A stretch of 64,000 nt of DNA, taken from NCBI RefSeq assembly GCF_900114475.1, contig NZ_FOTE01000012.1, positions 116,315 to 180,314 on the forward strand, in the 5' to 3' direction. This DNA is from Paenibacillus sp. 1_12 (GTDB lineage Bacteria; Bacillota; Bacilli; Paenibacillales; NBRC-103111). Position 1 is the stretch's first letter. Every line of letters starts with the position of its first letter. A program made the position numbers and the translations under genes. The notes beneath the pieces were generated by a model that was not told the origin of the DNA, did not search any database, and saw only the letters and a list, made by a program, of their open reading frames with translations. Positions 17,211-25,603 of the stretch are shown piece by piece.

Positions 17211-18965
17211 TCACCCGCCTTCGGTTCCTTCGGCTTCGAACTGCTGCCGTTCATACTGCTCTTGATACCAGCCCTTCAGCTGCATCAGTTGTTCATGTGT
17301 GCCTTGCTCGATGATTCGTCCTGCGTCCAGCACCAAGATCCATTCGGCATGCCGTATGACCGATAATCGATGGGTCGCAATAATCGTCGTCTGATCTGCC
17401 CTCAATGAACGGACGTTGGAGATAATCTCCGCCTCGGTCCGTGCATCCACAGCAGACAGAGCATCGTCCAGCATCAGAATAGGCGGATTCTTAATAAGTG
17501 CCCTGGCAATGGATACACGCTGCTTCTGTCCACCGGATAGAGCAACTCCCTTTTCCCCAACCAGCGTCTCCAGACCATTCGGCAAATAGGCCAAATCCTT
17601 GCTGAGTGCCGCTGCACGGAGTGCACGATCCAGCTCCTCTTCCGCAGTATCATTACCAAAGCAAATATTATTGCGAATCGTTCTGGAAAATAAAAAGGGC
17701 TCCTGCGGTACATATCCGTACCATGACTTCAACCGATCCATATCCAACTGCTCGATGGGTACACCCGAGATCGAGATAGTCCCCTGTCCGGAAGGATATT
17801 CCCGCAGCAGCTGCTTGATGAGCGTGGTTTTGCCGCTGCCAGTGCGCCCTGCAATCCCCAGTGTGCTGCCCTGCTTCAAAATAAAGGAGACATCACTTAA
17901 ATTGTCAGATAATGAAGATGGATACCGAAAGGTCACGTGGTTGAATTCAATTTGTGCAGGCTGCTCAACCACCGTGGTCTCACTCACCGAAGGCTCAGGC
18001 ACATCCGGCTTGTAGCCCAGCGTTTCATGCACACGATCGAGCGAAGCATTACCCCGCTGCATAATATTGATCAGCTCACCGACGGCAAACATCGGCCAAA
18101 TCAGCATCCCAAGATAGACGTTGAAAGATACCAAACCGCCTATGGTCAGCTCATTGTGGTAAACCAGATAGGCACCATATCCCAGCCCGATGAGGTAGCT
18201 GGCTCCTACCAATATTTTAATCGTCGGTTCAAATAAAGCGTCAATACGGGCAACTGCCAAATTTTTATCCAGCACATCCTGTGTAATATCGGCAAAATCA
18301 CGCTCTGCCGCTCGCTCCTGTGTATACGCACGGATCACGCGGATACCCGAAATCGTTTCCAGCACCTCATCATTCATGTGGCCAAAAGCATTTTGCGCGT
18401 CCATAAATCGTTGATGAATCCACTTCCCATACAAGCTGACCAGTATCGCCATAATTGGCAGCGGGATAATCGAGGCCAACGTCAGCTTCCACGAAACAAA
18501 CACGGTCATCGTCACAAGCAGGGTCGCCATCCACAGTGTGGAATCAATAAATGTTAAGATCCCGAACCCGGCCGTTTGTGCGACGGCTTTCAAATCGTTG
18601 GTCGTACGTGCCATCAGGTCCCCAGTCCGGTTCCGTTCATAGAACGTCGGTGTCATTTTCAGAAAATGACTCATTAGCCTTGACCTCATCATTCGCTCGA
18701 CCACAAAAGAACCGCCAAACAGCTTATAATGCCAAAAATAAGACAGTACATAAACGCCTACCAAAATACTCGCCAGTTGAAGCAGCGTCATCGTAATTCC
18801 TTGCCATGTCACTTGTCCGAGCTGAATCAGGTCCACCGTACGCCCGACCAGCATCGGTGGAATAATTTCCAGAATACCCGCCATGGTAAGCAGGATAATC
18901 GCCACGGTATACCGCCTGCGCTCCAGCTTAAAAAACCATCCCAGCTTGTGCAGCACATCAATCAT
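17211..18965 (-). CDS. bmrC: BmrC-like subunit of heterodimeric multidrug ABC exporter
   Basis: 584 residues, six transmembrane segments then ATPase with Walker A GRTGSGKTT and signature LSGGQKQR. Walker B ends in LMLDDALSAVD: Asp replaces the catalytic Glu, the mark of the degenerate site in heterodimeric exporters such as BmrC/BmrD. Adjacent bmrD supplies the intact site. The start at 18965 follows GGAGAGTG. Upstream are a leader peptide gene and a hairpin array that look like a ribosome-controlled transcription attenuator, as known for the Bacillus subtilis bmrBCD operon. Confidence 0.9.
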   Translation of the reverse strand: MIDVLHKLGWFFKLERRRYTVAIILLTMAGILEIIPPMLVGRTVDLIQLGQVTWQGITMTLLQLASILVGVYVLSYFWHYKLFGGSFVVERMMRSRLMSHFLKMTPTFYERNRTGDLMARTTNDLKAVAQTAGFGILTFIDSTLWMATLLVTMTVFVSWKLTLASIIPLPIMAILVSLYGKWIHQRFMDAQNAFGHMNDEVLETISGIRVIRAYTQERAAERDFADITQDVLDKNLAVARIDALFEPTIKILVGASYLIGLGYGAYLVYHNELTIGGLVSFNVYLGMLIWPMFAVGELINIMQRGNASLDRVHETLGYKPDVPEPSVSETTVVEQPAQIEFNHVTFRYPSSLSDNLSDVSFILKQGSTLGIAGRTGSGKTTLIKQLLREYPSGQGTISISGVPIEQLDMDRLKSWYGYVPQEPFLFSRTIRNNICFGNDTAEEELDRALRAAALSKDLAYLPNGLETLVGEKGVALSGGQKQRVSIARALIKNPPILMLDDALSAVDARTEAEIISNVRSLRADQTTIIATHRLSVIRHAEWILVLDAGRIIEQGTHEQLMQLKGWYQEQYERQQFEAEGTEGG

Positions 18966-18990
18966 AGGTCACTCTCCTATCTCAAAATAC

Positions 18991-19066
18991 AAAAAAACAC
19001 ACCGCTCGGATGCGATGTGCCTTATATCATAAAGGCCCATGCCACGAGAAACGTGACATGAGCCTT
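18991..19066 (-). promoter_or_regulatory. transcription attenuator upstream of bmrC
   Basis: Minus-strand order: hairpin A, arms 19052-19066 and 19032-19046 (15 base pairs including G-U pairs); hairpin B, arms 19032-19040 and 19015-19023 (ATGGGCCTT with AAGGCACAT, one mismatch); hairpin C, arms 19012-19019 and 18998-19005 (CACATCGC with GCGGTGTG) followed by seven T. A and B share one arm, B and C share bases CACAT, so B is an antiterminator competing with both A and terminator C. This is a textbook attenuation layout between the leader peptide and bmrC. Confidence 0.82.
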
Positions 19067-19094
19067 GGATTCATTAGCAATACCCCACGTAGGG

Positions 19095-19211
19095 CTAACT
19101 GCGTATCAAGCATCCAAAGGTCAGGGAGGCCACGTCATCAACTATGAAATTAAGAACAAATCTGTGATTCCCGAAATGGTGATGCATTGTGCTTGTATTC
19201 ATGTTATTCAT
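19095..19211 (-). CDS. leader peptide of the bmrC-bmrD operon (BmrB-like role)
   Basis: 38-codon ORF starting ATG at 19211 with a near-ideal AAAGGAGG 8 bases before it, ending in TAG at 19095-19097, about 30 bases before hairpin A of the attenuator. The peptide begins MNNMNTSTMHHHFGNHR and is not hydrophobic enough for a membrane protein. In Bacillus subtilis a leader peptide (BmrB) controls bmrCD through ribosome stalling by translation-targeting antibiotics; the same arrangement here suggests the same role. Sequence similarity to BmrB itself was not assessed. A TTGACA (19315-19320) lies at promoter distance, with no convincing -10. Confidence 0.75.
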   Translation of the reverse strand: MNNMNTSTMHHHFGNHRFVLNFIVDDVASLTFGCLIRS

Positions 19212-19370
19212 CGTAGATTCCTCCTTTTCTAGAACTATTAGGGATGCATGAAGTGTTACAGATTCAAATAAGATCGATTGGATATAGTGTAAGTTAACAT
19301 GGTGCGTAAGATGCTGTCAATCATTTTTCATGGAAATTTTAACTATAATTGTTCTTTATCGTAAGCATAT

Positions 19371-21791
19371 TTATGGCAAATCTGCTATCCCGTCGTCGAG
19401 CCGAAGCACTGTATAATGCCTCCATTCCTCTGGGAGCAGGCGTTGATACTGGGGTTGAAGGTAGCGATCATCCACCAGCATAAGCAGACCGCGGTCCTGC
19501 TCCGAGCGGATCAATCTGCCTCCGGCCTGCAGCACCTTATTCATACCTGGAAACACATAAGCATAATCATAGCCATGAAGACCCGATGCATTAAAATAAT
19601 CCTTGATGATATTGCGTTCCAGACCAAGCTGTGGCAGTCCAACGCCAACGACCACAACGCCTGTTAAACGATCTCCGACCAAATCGATCCCTTCCGAGAA
19701 GATCCCGCCCATTACAGCAAATCCCGCAAAGGCTTCCCGATTATTGGCAACAAATGCGCCCAGAAAGCTATCGCGATCTTCCTCCATCATGTCCGCCCGC
19801 TGCAGAAGTGTCTTTTTATGTGGCGCCAAAGCAGTAAAAGCCTCATATACCACATTCATATAAGCATAAGAAGGGAAAAAATACAGGTAATTACCCGGTC
19901 TCGTATCCATCAGCTGGCTTAGCATCTGTGTAAGCGGTCCTATCGAACGCTCACGATCCTGATACCTGGTGGAGAGTGGTTGAATAACTACATCCAGCTG
20001 CTCTCTCGAAAATGGGGACGGGATCGACACCGTATAATCATCCTCTCCCGCTCCCAGCATCCTCATAAAATAAGCGAATGGAGCCAGCGTAGCCGAGAAA
20101 AAAATATGGGAACGGTAGCCCTTACCCATCTGCTGCAGCAGGTAAGACGGGTCCAGGCAGAACAGCTTGATCTCTACCTCGCTTTTCGTACATTCGGAGT
20201 AGGTCACGTACCGTTCATCATACAGCTTCGCAATCCGTACAAAGCTCTGAGCAGCAAAATAGGTGTCGAGCAGCAGCATATGGGTCGGCTTCCCTCCATG
20301 GACGGCCAGCTCCTTTTCAGCTTGGACGATAAAACTTTCCAGCACATCCAGCAGCCCCTGCGGAGGCTCCTCGGTAATCCGAACAGGCTCTGGGCTTTGC
20401 TTTCTTAAAGAGATGAACTGCTCATTGACGGCTTTCGCCGCTTTGCTGACGCTCAGACTCAGTACTTTGAATTCGCGCTGAACGTTCAAAAAGTCCGATT
20501 TATGCAGCACAGCGGAAAACATTTCACGCGCCCTATCCACCAAATTGTGAGCTTCATCGACAAGAATTGCCGTCTGCTTCTTCTGTTCGGCGAGCAGCCT
20601 TTTCAAGGATATACGCGGGTCAAACACATAGTTGTAATCGCAGATGATCACATCAGCTGCATAAGCCGCATCGAGCGACATTTCAAAAGGACATACCCGA
20701 TGCTTACGGGCATACTGCTCGATGACGGGCCGATTAATCAGCGTTTCCTGCGATAACAAATCGAGCAGCGCGCCATTAATCCGGTCATAATAGCCATCCG
20801 CATACTCGCAATGCTCCTTCGTGCATCTGACTTCATCCTTGAAGCATATTTTATCTTTGGCGGTCAGGGTCACCGTATGTATGTGCAGCCCCGACGCTTG
20901 CATGAGTGAAAAGGATTCCTCCGCTGCCGTTCTAGTAGTCGTTCTCGCGGTTACATAAAAAATACGCTGCAATAGCCCTTTGCCCATCGCTTTGACCGCA
21001 GGAAAAATCGTCGATATCGTCTTCCCTGTACCTGTAGGCGCTTTGGCGAACAGCTTGCCGCCTGTTTCTATCGATTGATACACCGCACCTGCCAGCTTGC
21101 GCTGTCCTTCACGGTAAGCCTCGAAAGGAAATTTTAGCTCATGGATACGGCTGTCCCTTTGCCTTATATGCGTTTGCAGCATTTGCGCGTAGGGGGCATA
21201 CTGCCGGATCATCTCCTGCATATGCAGCTCCAGTTCTGCCAACGTTGCTTCTTGCACGAACCGCTTCTGCTGCTCGGTGTCTACCTGCATGTAGGTAAGC
21301 TGCACGCGCATCCGTTCAAGTCCCTGCGCCTGCGCATACATGTAGGCATAACATTTGGCCTGCGCCCAGTGGACCGGGTACATATCCTCGGTAATCAGCT
21401 CAATAGGCATCGACGTCGATTTAATTTCATCAATCGTGTATGCTGCAGTGCATGCAGCAGCCTCCGACAGCAGCAGCCCGTCACACCGTCCATCAATGAC
21501 AAACAAGAGATCGCCATAAGGGATCTCCGTTGTCAGGTACACTTCCTTCAAGTCCTGCTCGCCATACTGCTTCTGAATGTTTTGATGGGCCTTGGTGCCT
21601 TCGGTCAGCGTGGTTACCGTCCGGAACCCCGATTCGATACTCCCGCTGCGACATACATATTCAACCAGGGCCCGTACTGCTATTTGTATGGTCGATACTT
21701 CGGTTTTATTGGATATAGCCATTGTAGTAACGGCTTCTGAAATTGTTGGCTTCATGGGTGTTGTGGGCTGGGTTGGTTCGTTCCCTTGCAT
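19371..21791 (-). CDS. Cas4-like nuclease fused to DinG/XPD-family DNA helicase
   Basis: 806 residues. The N-terminal ~230 residues resemble a PD-(D/E)XK nuclease: the run VIDGRCDG followed about 20 residues later by DEIKS supplies the D...ExK metal site. Residues ~240-800 are a superfamily 2 helicase: Walker A APTGTGKT, DEAH box LVDEAHNL, motif VI AGGRLIRSEQDRG. Four cysteines between motifs Ia and II (CFKDEVRC, EHC, and VCPFE) match the iron-sulfur cluster of XPD/DinG helicases. It likely unwinds and trims DNA during repair. The ATG at 21791 has AGGTGA before it; the in-frame start at 21869 does not. Confidence 0.85.
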   Translation of the reverse strand: MQGNEPTQPTTPMKPTISEAVTTMAISNKTEVSTIQIAVRALVEYVCRSGSIESGFRTVTTLTEGTKAHQNIQKQYGEQDLKEVYLTTEIPYGDLLFVIDGRCDGLLLSEAAACTAAYTIDEIKSTSMPIELITEDMYPVHWAQAKCYAYMYAQAQGLERMRVQLTYMQVDTEQQKRFVQEATLAELELHMQEMIRQYAPYAQMLQTHIRQRDSRIHELKFPFEAYREGQRKLAGAVYQSIETGGKLFAKAPTGTGKTISTIFPAVKAMGKGLLQRIFYVTARTTTRTAAEESFSLMQASGLHIHTVTLTAKDKICFKDEVRCTKEHCEYADGYYDRINGALLDLLSQETLINRPVIEQYARKHRVCPFEMSLDAAYAADVIICDYNYVFDPRISLKRLLAEQKKQTAILVDEAHNLVDRAREMFSAVLHKSDFLNVQREFKVLSLSVSKAAKAVNEQFISLRKQSPEPVRITEEPPQGLLDVLESFIVQAEKELAVHGGKPTHMLLLDTYFAAQSFVRIAKLYDERYVTYSECTKSEVEIKLFCLDPSYLLQQMGKGYRSHIFFSATLAPFAYFMRMLGAGEDDYTVSIPSPFSREQLDVVIQPLSTRYQDRERSIGPLTQMLSQLMDTRPGNYLYFFPSYAYMNVVYEAFTALAPHKKTLLQRADMMEEDRDSFLGAFVANNREAFAGFAVMGGIFSEGIDLVGDRLTGVVVVGVGLPQLGLERNIIKDYFNASGLHGYDYAYVFPGMNKVLQAGGRLIRSEQDRGLLMLVDDRYLQPQYQRLLPEEWRHYTVLRLDDGIADLP

Positions 21792-21922
21792 CGTATCACC
21801 TATCCGTTGATCAGGAATATCGGTTCCAAGTAAACATCTATTCCGACTATACCATACATACGTTCCCATTCATAGCTGTGTTATGATAGCTTATATAACG
21901 CATCCTACGACTGTGTTCAAGT

Positions 21923-21950
21923 AAAAGGAGCTGCCGCGGCAGCTCCTTTT
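21923..21950 (-). terminator. terminator after the peroxiredoxin gene
   Basis: Perfect 14-base inverted repeat, AAAAGGAGCTGCCG (21923-21936) and its complement (21937-21950), with T at both ends; probably bidirectional. Confidence 0.8.
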
Positions 21951-21981
21951 CGAATACATACAATGGTTGTTATTTGGTCGC

Positions 21982-22554
21982 TTATCCGAGCAGCTTTTGT
22001 CCTGGCTTCCAGTTGGCAGGGCATAAGCCACCAGCTTGCAAAGCTTGCAAGATACGGAGCGTTTCCTCCACACTGCGGCCCACGTTCATGTCGGTCACGA
22101 CCTGATAACGCAAAATGCCTTCAGGGTCAATGATGAACAATCCACGGTGTGCAGAGCCTGTGGCTTCGTCAAGAATACCGTAGGCGCGTGCGGTTTCTTT
22201 TGTAAAGTCGGAGGCAATCGGGTATTGAATACTGCCGATGCCGCTTTGATCGCGCGGCGTTTGAATCCAGGCACGGTGTGTGTACACACTATCCACAGAT
22301 GCGCCTACAATCTCGCAATCCAGCTCACGGAACGCTTCTGCATGATCACTAAAGGCGATAATTTCGGTCGGACATACGTAAGTGAAATCATACGGCCAGA
22401 AAAAGAACAGCAGCCATTTGCCTGCATAATCCTCTAAAGCTACATTTTCCTCAAGAGTAGATAAATTTTTGGTGGAAGGTAAGTTAAAGGTAGGAGCCTT
22501 TTCCCCAATTTTGGCTTGGGCTGCTACTGGAAGTTGTTGTGTTTGTATTGTCAT
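21982..22554 (-). CDS. 2-Cys peroxiredoxin (AhpC/TSA family)
   Basis: 190 residues, cytoplasmic thiol peroxidase reducing hydrogen peroxide and organic peroxides. Peroxidatic Cys C61 sits in FTYVCPTE with the expected Pro-Thr neighbours, and resolving Cys C178 in GGLCPANW near the C-terminus, the typical 2-Cys arrangement. The C-terminus is short, ending 12 residues past the resolving Cys, which is a robust (less overoxidation-sensitive) form. The start follows AGGAGGAACATCTA. It lies 53 bases after a glutaredoxin gene, a plausible electron donor, and both are behind a palindrome shared with a Fur/PerR-type regulator gene. Confidence 0.93.
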   Translation of the reverse strand: MTIQTQQLPVAAQAKIGEKAPTFNLPSTKNLSTLEENVALEDYAGKWLLFFFWPYDFTYVCPTEIIAFSDHAEAFRELDCEIVGASVDSVYTHRAWIQTPRDQSGIGSIQYPIASDFTKETARAYGILDEATGSAHRGLFIIDPEGILRYQVVTDMNVGRSVEETLRILQALQAGGLCPANWKPGQKLLG

Positions 22555-22607
22555 TAGATGTTCCTCCTGATGGTTAATTTGGGTTATATAGTGGGCGGTG
22601 CGCCAGC

Positions 22608-22853
22608 TTATTCTCCGGCTAACGCTTTTTTGATTCGTGTTGTGTTCATCCCGAGAATTCGGTGCTCCCCGATGACGGTTACGGGTATGGAGCTCATCCC
22701 CATATTTTGCAATTCGTCTGCATATTGGTCGTTAGTTTCGACATTACGTTCTTCAAAAACGACATTTTGCTCGGTTAAATATTTCTTGAGCTGTGTGCAA
22801 TAGGGACAATGGTTACCAGTATAGACAATGACGTTCGCTGTAGCTGTGGACAT
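22608..22853 (-). CDS. glutaredoxin-family protein
   Basis: 81 residues, single thioredoxin fold. Active site CPYC (NHCPYCTQL) and the cis-Pro motif SSIPVTVIG are intact, so it can perform dithiol-disulfide exchange. It resembles NrdH/YruB-type glutaredoxins of Firmicutes. The ATG at 22853 follows AAGGAG. First gene of a likely two-gene operon with the peroxiredoxin. Confidence 0.9.
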   Translation of the reverse strand: MSTATANVIVYTGNHCPYCTQLKKYLTEQNVVFEERNVETNDQYADELQNMGMSSIPVTVIGEHRILGMNTTRIKKALAGE

Positions 22854-22897
22854 CGTATTCACTCCTTGGATGGGGTTTCGATCAACCCTTTATTGAA

Positions 22898-22914
22898 TTT
22901 AGACTAAGTTTAAA
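22898..22914 (-). promoter_or_regulatory. PerR/Fur-like operator before the glutaredoxin-peroxiredoxin operon
   Basis: TTTAGACTAAGTTTAAA, an 8-1-8 palindrome with one mismatch, 45 bases upstream of the glutaredoxin start. It shares 16 of 17 bases with the site at 24153-24169 in front of the Fur-family regulator gene, and resembles the 7-1-7 PerR box. Confidence 0.6.
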
Positions 22915-22997
22915 AACTTGCTAAAAAAAGAATACCATTCAAGCAAGATGACTGCATGAAGGTATAATGAAGGTATCGTGAAGGTTTCATGAAGAGC

Positions 22998-23753
22998 TTA
23001 ATCGGTCAATCGGTAGCCTACACCTCGAACGGTTACAATATATTGCGGCTGCTTCGGATCGTCGCCCAGCTTGTGCCGCAAGCTTTTAATATGCGCATCC
23101 ACGGTATTGCTGCCTCCGAAATATTGATCTCCCCATACAAGATCCATCATCGTTTGCCGTGAAAGCACACTGCCGTCAGCACTGAGCAGCACCTTCAGCA
23201 AATCGAACTCGGTTTTGGTCAAATCGATCCGAACATCTCCAAGGGATACAGTCATCCGTTTCAAATCCATCCGGATATCCTTGTGCTGCAATTGATCTGT
23301 GCCTCCGAATACAGGACGGCTGCTAGGGGCATCGAACGATTGAATACGATCCACCAGTACCTCCATCGATGAAGGCCAAACAATGAAATCACTCCCTACC
23401 TGACTCGACGGCGTTCCTTCACTGACCAGAGACAGCATCGGAATGTCGCGCGCACGTAATTGTTGAATCTCTTCCCCCGTCATCCTGCCCCGCGTCTGAT
23501 CAAGCAGCAGCAGGTCACCTTGCAGCAGGCTAAGTGCAGAATCATCGGCATGATGAAACAAGAGGACATCATAACAGCGAATCGTTAATTCGCCCACTAG
23601 GTTATGCAGCGAGGCAGGCCATGGACTGATGATCATGATTCTTCGAGTGGTGTCGCAAAAGTCACCATCCTGCGGGTAGTCTGCTGGGGCAGATTGCGGT
23701 GGGATGAGCTGCGGACTTAGACTCAATGCATCGGTTTGGTTGATTTTTTGCAT
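22998..23753 (-). CDS. atypical OmpR-type regulator with degenerate receiver
   Basis: 251 residues. The C-terminal ~100 residues are a complete OmpR winged helix (LTKTEFDLLKVLL...VRGVGYRL). The N-terminal part (about 35-140) has a receiver-like fold pattern, with LLLLDQT where the phospho-acceptor Asp belongs, but the usual acidic pair at the first strand is replaced (IMIISPWP) and the conserved Lys is missing (IVWPSS). It probably works without phosphorylation. No kinase is nearby. It overlaps the end of the upstream Fur-family gene by about 30 bases, so the two are co-expressed. Start ATG at 23753, AAAGGAG 10 bases before. Confidence 0.8.
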   Translation of the reverse strand: MQKINQTDALSLSPQLIPPQSAPADYPQDGDFCDTTRRIMIISPWPASLHNLVGELTIRCYDVLLFHHADDSALSLLQGDLLLLDQTRGRMTGEEIQQLRARDIPMLSLVSEGTPSSQVGSDFIVWPSSMEVLVDRIQSFDAPSSRPVFGGTDQLQHKDIRMDLKRMTVSLGDVRIDLTKTEFDLLKVLLSADGSVLSRQTMMDLVWGDQYFGGSNTVDAHIKSLRHKLGDDPKQPQYIVTVRGVGYRLTD

Positions 23754-24127
23754 GCCGCGCACACTCCTTTAAACAAATATTGCTGCTCTTGTATCGTATA
23801 ACCGGTCTCTTCCGCTACACGATGCAGCCATTCCTGCGGTGCTTCGGTGAATACTTCATCGACCCGGCCACAGGAAATGCAGACGATATGCTGATGATCC
23901 TCGGTTCGTGCATCGTATCGGCTGGAGTCGCCATCCAGCTTCAGCTCGCGAATCATCCCTTCCTCCGTCAAATAGCGGAGTGAATTATATACCGTCGCAT
24001 AGGCAAACTGACAGCCGCGCTCCTTTAGTCTTTCCATCACATCAGCCGCAGTCGGATGATCAGTTGCCATCGATACGATATCCAAAATCGTTTTGCGCTG
24101 TACGGTCAACGTTCCTTTTCGTGTCAT
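23723..24127 (-). CDS. perR: Fur-family peroxide-type regulator (PerR-like)
   Basis: 134 residues. N-terminal winged helix (about 1-75: RKTILDIV... ATVYNSLRYLTEEG) and a metal-binding C-terminal half with HQHIVCISCGRVDEV and CAACKK giving the two CxxC structural-zinc pairs. The family contains Fur, Zur and PerR; the adjacent peroxiredoxin and glutaredoxin genes and a shared operator favour PerR. The ATG at 24127 is preferred (GAGGGTGA 8 bases before); a second ATG sits two codons upstream. A matching palindrome just before the start indicates autoregulation. Confidence 0.8.
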   Translation of the reverse strand: MTRKGTLTVQRKTILDIVSMATDHPTAADVMERLKERGCQFAYATVYNSLRYLTEEGMIRELKLDGDSSRYDARTEDHQHIVCISCGRVDEVFTEAPQEWLHRVAEETGYTIQEQQYLFKGVCAACKKSTKPMH

Positions 24128-24152
24128 TGTCATCTCACCCTCTATTTTTATA

Positions 24153-24169
24153 TTTAGATTAAGTTTAAA
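24153..24169 (-). promoter_or_regulatory. PerR/Fur-like operator before the Fur-family gene
   Basis: TTTAGATTAAGTTTAAA, 26 bases upstream of the regulator start; differs at one position from the operator at 22898-22914. Suggests autoregulation. Confidence 0.6.
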
Positions 24170-24252
24170 TATAAATACGAGGGAAGTCAATACTTCGTGC
24201 AGATGGGCGCTAATAACAAATAACAAAAAGTAATAATCCTATGATGTTCAAC

Positions 24253-25446
24253 TTATGCTTCAGCTTTCTGATCCTTTTTCTCCAATGCACGACTCCAGCC
24301 TGTCAAAAGCATAGCTGCAAAAACCATCAGTCCGCCTATCCAGGCTGTGTGAATAAGTCCGATAGAATCGGCGATCATCCCTCCCAAGAAGGAACCAAGC
24401 GCAATTCCCACATTAAACGCGGCTATATTGATAGCAGAGGCCACATCTACCGCACTCGGAACAAAACGTTGGGCCAGCGTCACCACATACACCTGAAGTC
24501 CTGGCACGTTCATAAAAGCGAATAATCCCATCACAAAAAGCGTAATTAAACCAGCTACCTTAAATGGAGCCGTGAACGTCAGGATCACAAGTACCACTGC
24601 TTGTACAAGAAACATATAAAATAAAGCCTGAATCGGATTACGGTTAGCAAGCTTTCCGCCAATCGTGTTCCCTATAGCTATCGCAATTCCATAGACAAGT
24701 AAAATGATTGCAACTGTTTTTGCCTGAAAGCCGGTAATCTCTTGAAGCAATGGAGACAGGTAAGTAAAGACTACGAAAGTCCCTCCATAGCCAAGAGCCG
24801 TAATAATAAACACAAGCAATAAACGCCCGTTGGTAATCAATTTCATCTGATCACGCAATGTAGTACGGGCGCCTTTTCTAATATCCGACGGAACCAGAAT
24901 GGTGTTGGCCACCAAAGCAATAATTCCAATGACTACAATAATGAGAAAGGCAAATCGCCAGCCAAACTGTTGTCCAATGAAGGTACCAAAAGGGACACCT
25001 GTCACGGTCGCTACGGTAAGTCCTGTAAACATAATCGCGATCGCACTGGCTCTGCGGTTCTCCGGCACTAAATCCGCTGCAATCGTAGCGCCAATCGACA
25101 TAAAAATACCATGTGCCAACGCGGCTACAACTCGGGCCGTGAGTAGAACACTAATACTGGCAGCACTAACCGCAATACCGTTGCCGATAATAAAAACGAC
25201 CATAATCCATAGCAATAAGGATTTGCGTGACATCCTTGAGGTAAGCGACGTTAGAATTGGTGCTCCGAAGGTGACCCCCAATGCATATATCGAAACGGTT
25301 AATCCGGCGGTTGTCATAGAAACCTGTAAATCGGCGGCTATGAGCGGCAGCAGGCCAACACTAATAAATTCGGTCGTTCCAATCGCAAATGCACTAACCG
25401 CTAAAGCCAGCAGGGCCAGCGTACTTCTTCTTTTATCCAAGACCAT
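24253..25446 (-). CDS. MFS exporter (DHA1, arabinose/chloramphenicol-efflux type)
   Basis: 397 residues, 12 predicted membrane segments. The opening AVSAFAIGTTEFISVGLLPLIA is the signature of the AraJ/YdhP/NepI group of drug:proton antiporters, and the motif A loop between TM2 and TM3 reads ILTSLTSRMSRKSLL. Exports small molecules; substrate unknown. The start follows GGAGGTTATGAA. It is divergent from an HxlR-family regulator gene, with two palindromes in the shared promoter region, the usual layout of a regulator and its target pump. Confidence 0.9.
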   Translation of the reverse strand: MVLDKRRSTLALLALAVSAFAIGTTEFISVGLLPLIAADLQVSMTTAGLTVSIYALGVTFGAPILTSLTSRMSRKSLLLWIMVVFIIGNGIAVSAASISVLLTARVVAALAHGIFMSIGATIAADLVPENRRASAIAIMFTGLTVATVTGVPFGTFIGQQFGWRFAFLIIVVIGIIALVANTILVPSDIRKGARTTLRDQMKLITNGRLLLVFIITALGYGGTFVVFTYLSPLLQEITGFQAKTVAIILLVYGIAIAIGNTIGGKLANRNPIQALFYMFLVQAVVLVILTFTAPFKVAGLITLFVMGLFAFMNVPGLQVYVVTLAQRFVPSAVDVASAINIAAFNVGIALGSFLGGMIADSIGLIHTAWIGGLMVFAAMLLTGWSRALEKKDQKAEA

Positions 25447-25522
25447 TTCATAACCTCCAATTCTAGTTGTTGTTGTGGCAGCAAGACGACAAATGTTATT
25501 ATGATCTATATGAGTTATAAAT

Positions 25523-25538
25523 AAAAGTACGTACTTTT
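25523..25538. promoter_or_regulatory. palindromic operator 1 between MFS and hxlR genes
   Basis: AAAAGTACGTACTTTT is a perfect 16-base palindrome in the divergent promoter region. Its core AAGTAC recurs in operator 2 at 25563-25588, pointing to one regulator. Confidence 0.6.
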
Positions 25539-25562
25539 AAGTTCTATAGGCACTATAAAGTT

Positions 25563-25588
25563 TTATAGGTACTTAAAAGTACCTATAA
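25563..25588. promoter_or_regulatory. palindromic operator 2 next to the hxlR gene
   Basis: Arms TTATAGGTACTT (25563-25574) and AAGTACCTATAA (25577-25588) are perfectly complementary around AA. The site ends 15 bases before the HxlR start, so binding there would block its own transcription. Confidence 0.65.
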
Positions 25589-25603
25589 ATGAGGAGGATT
25601 GGG

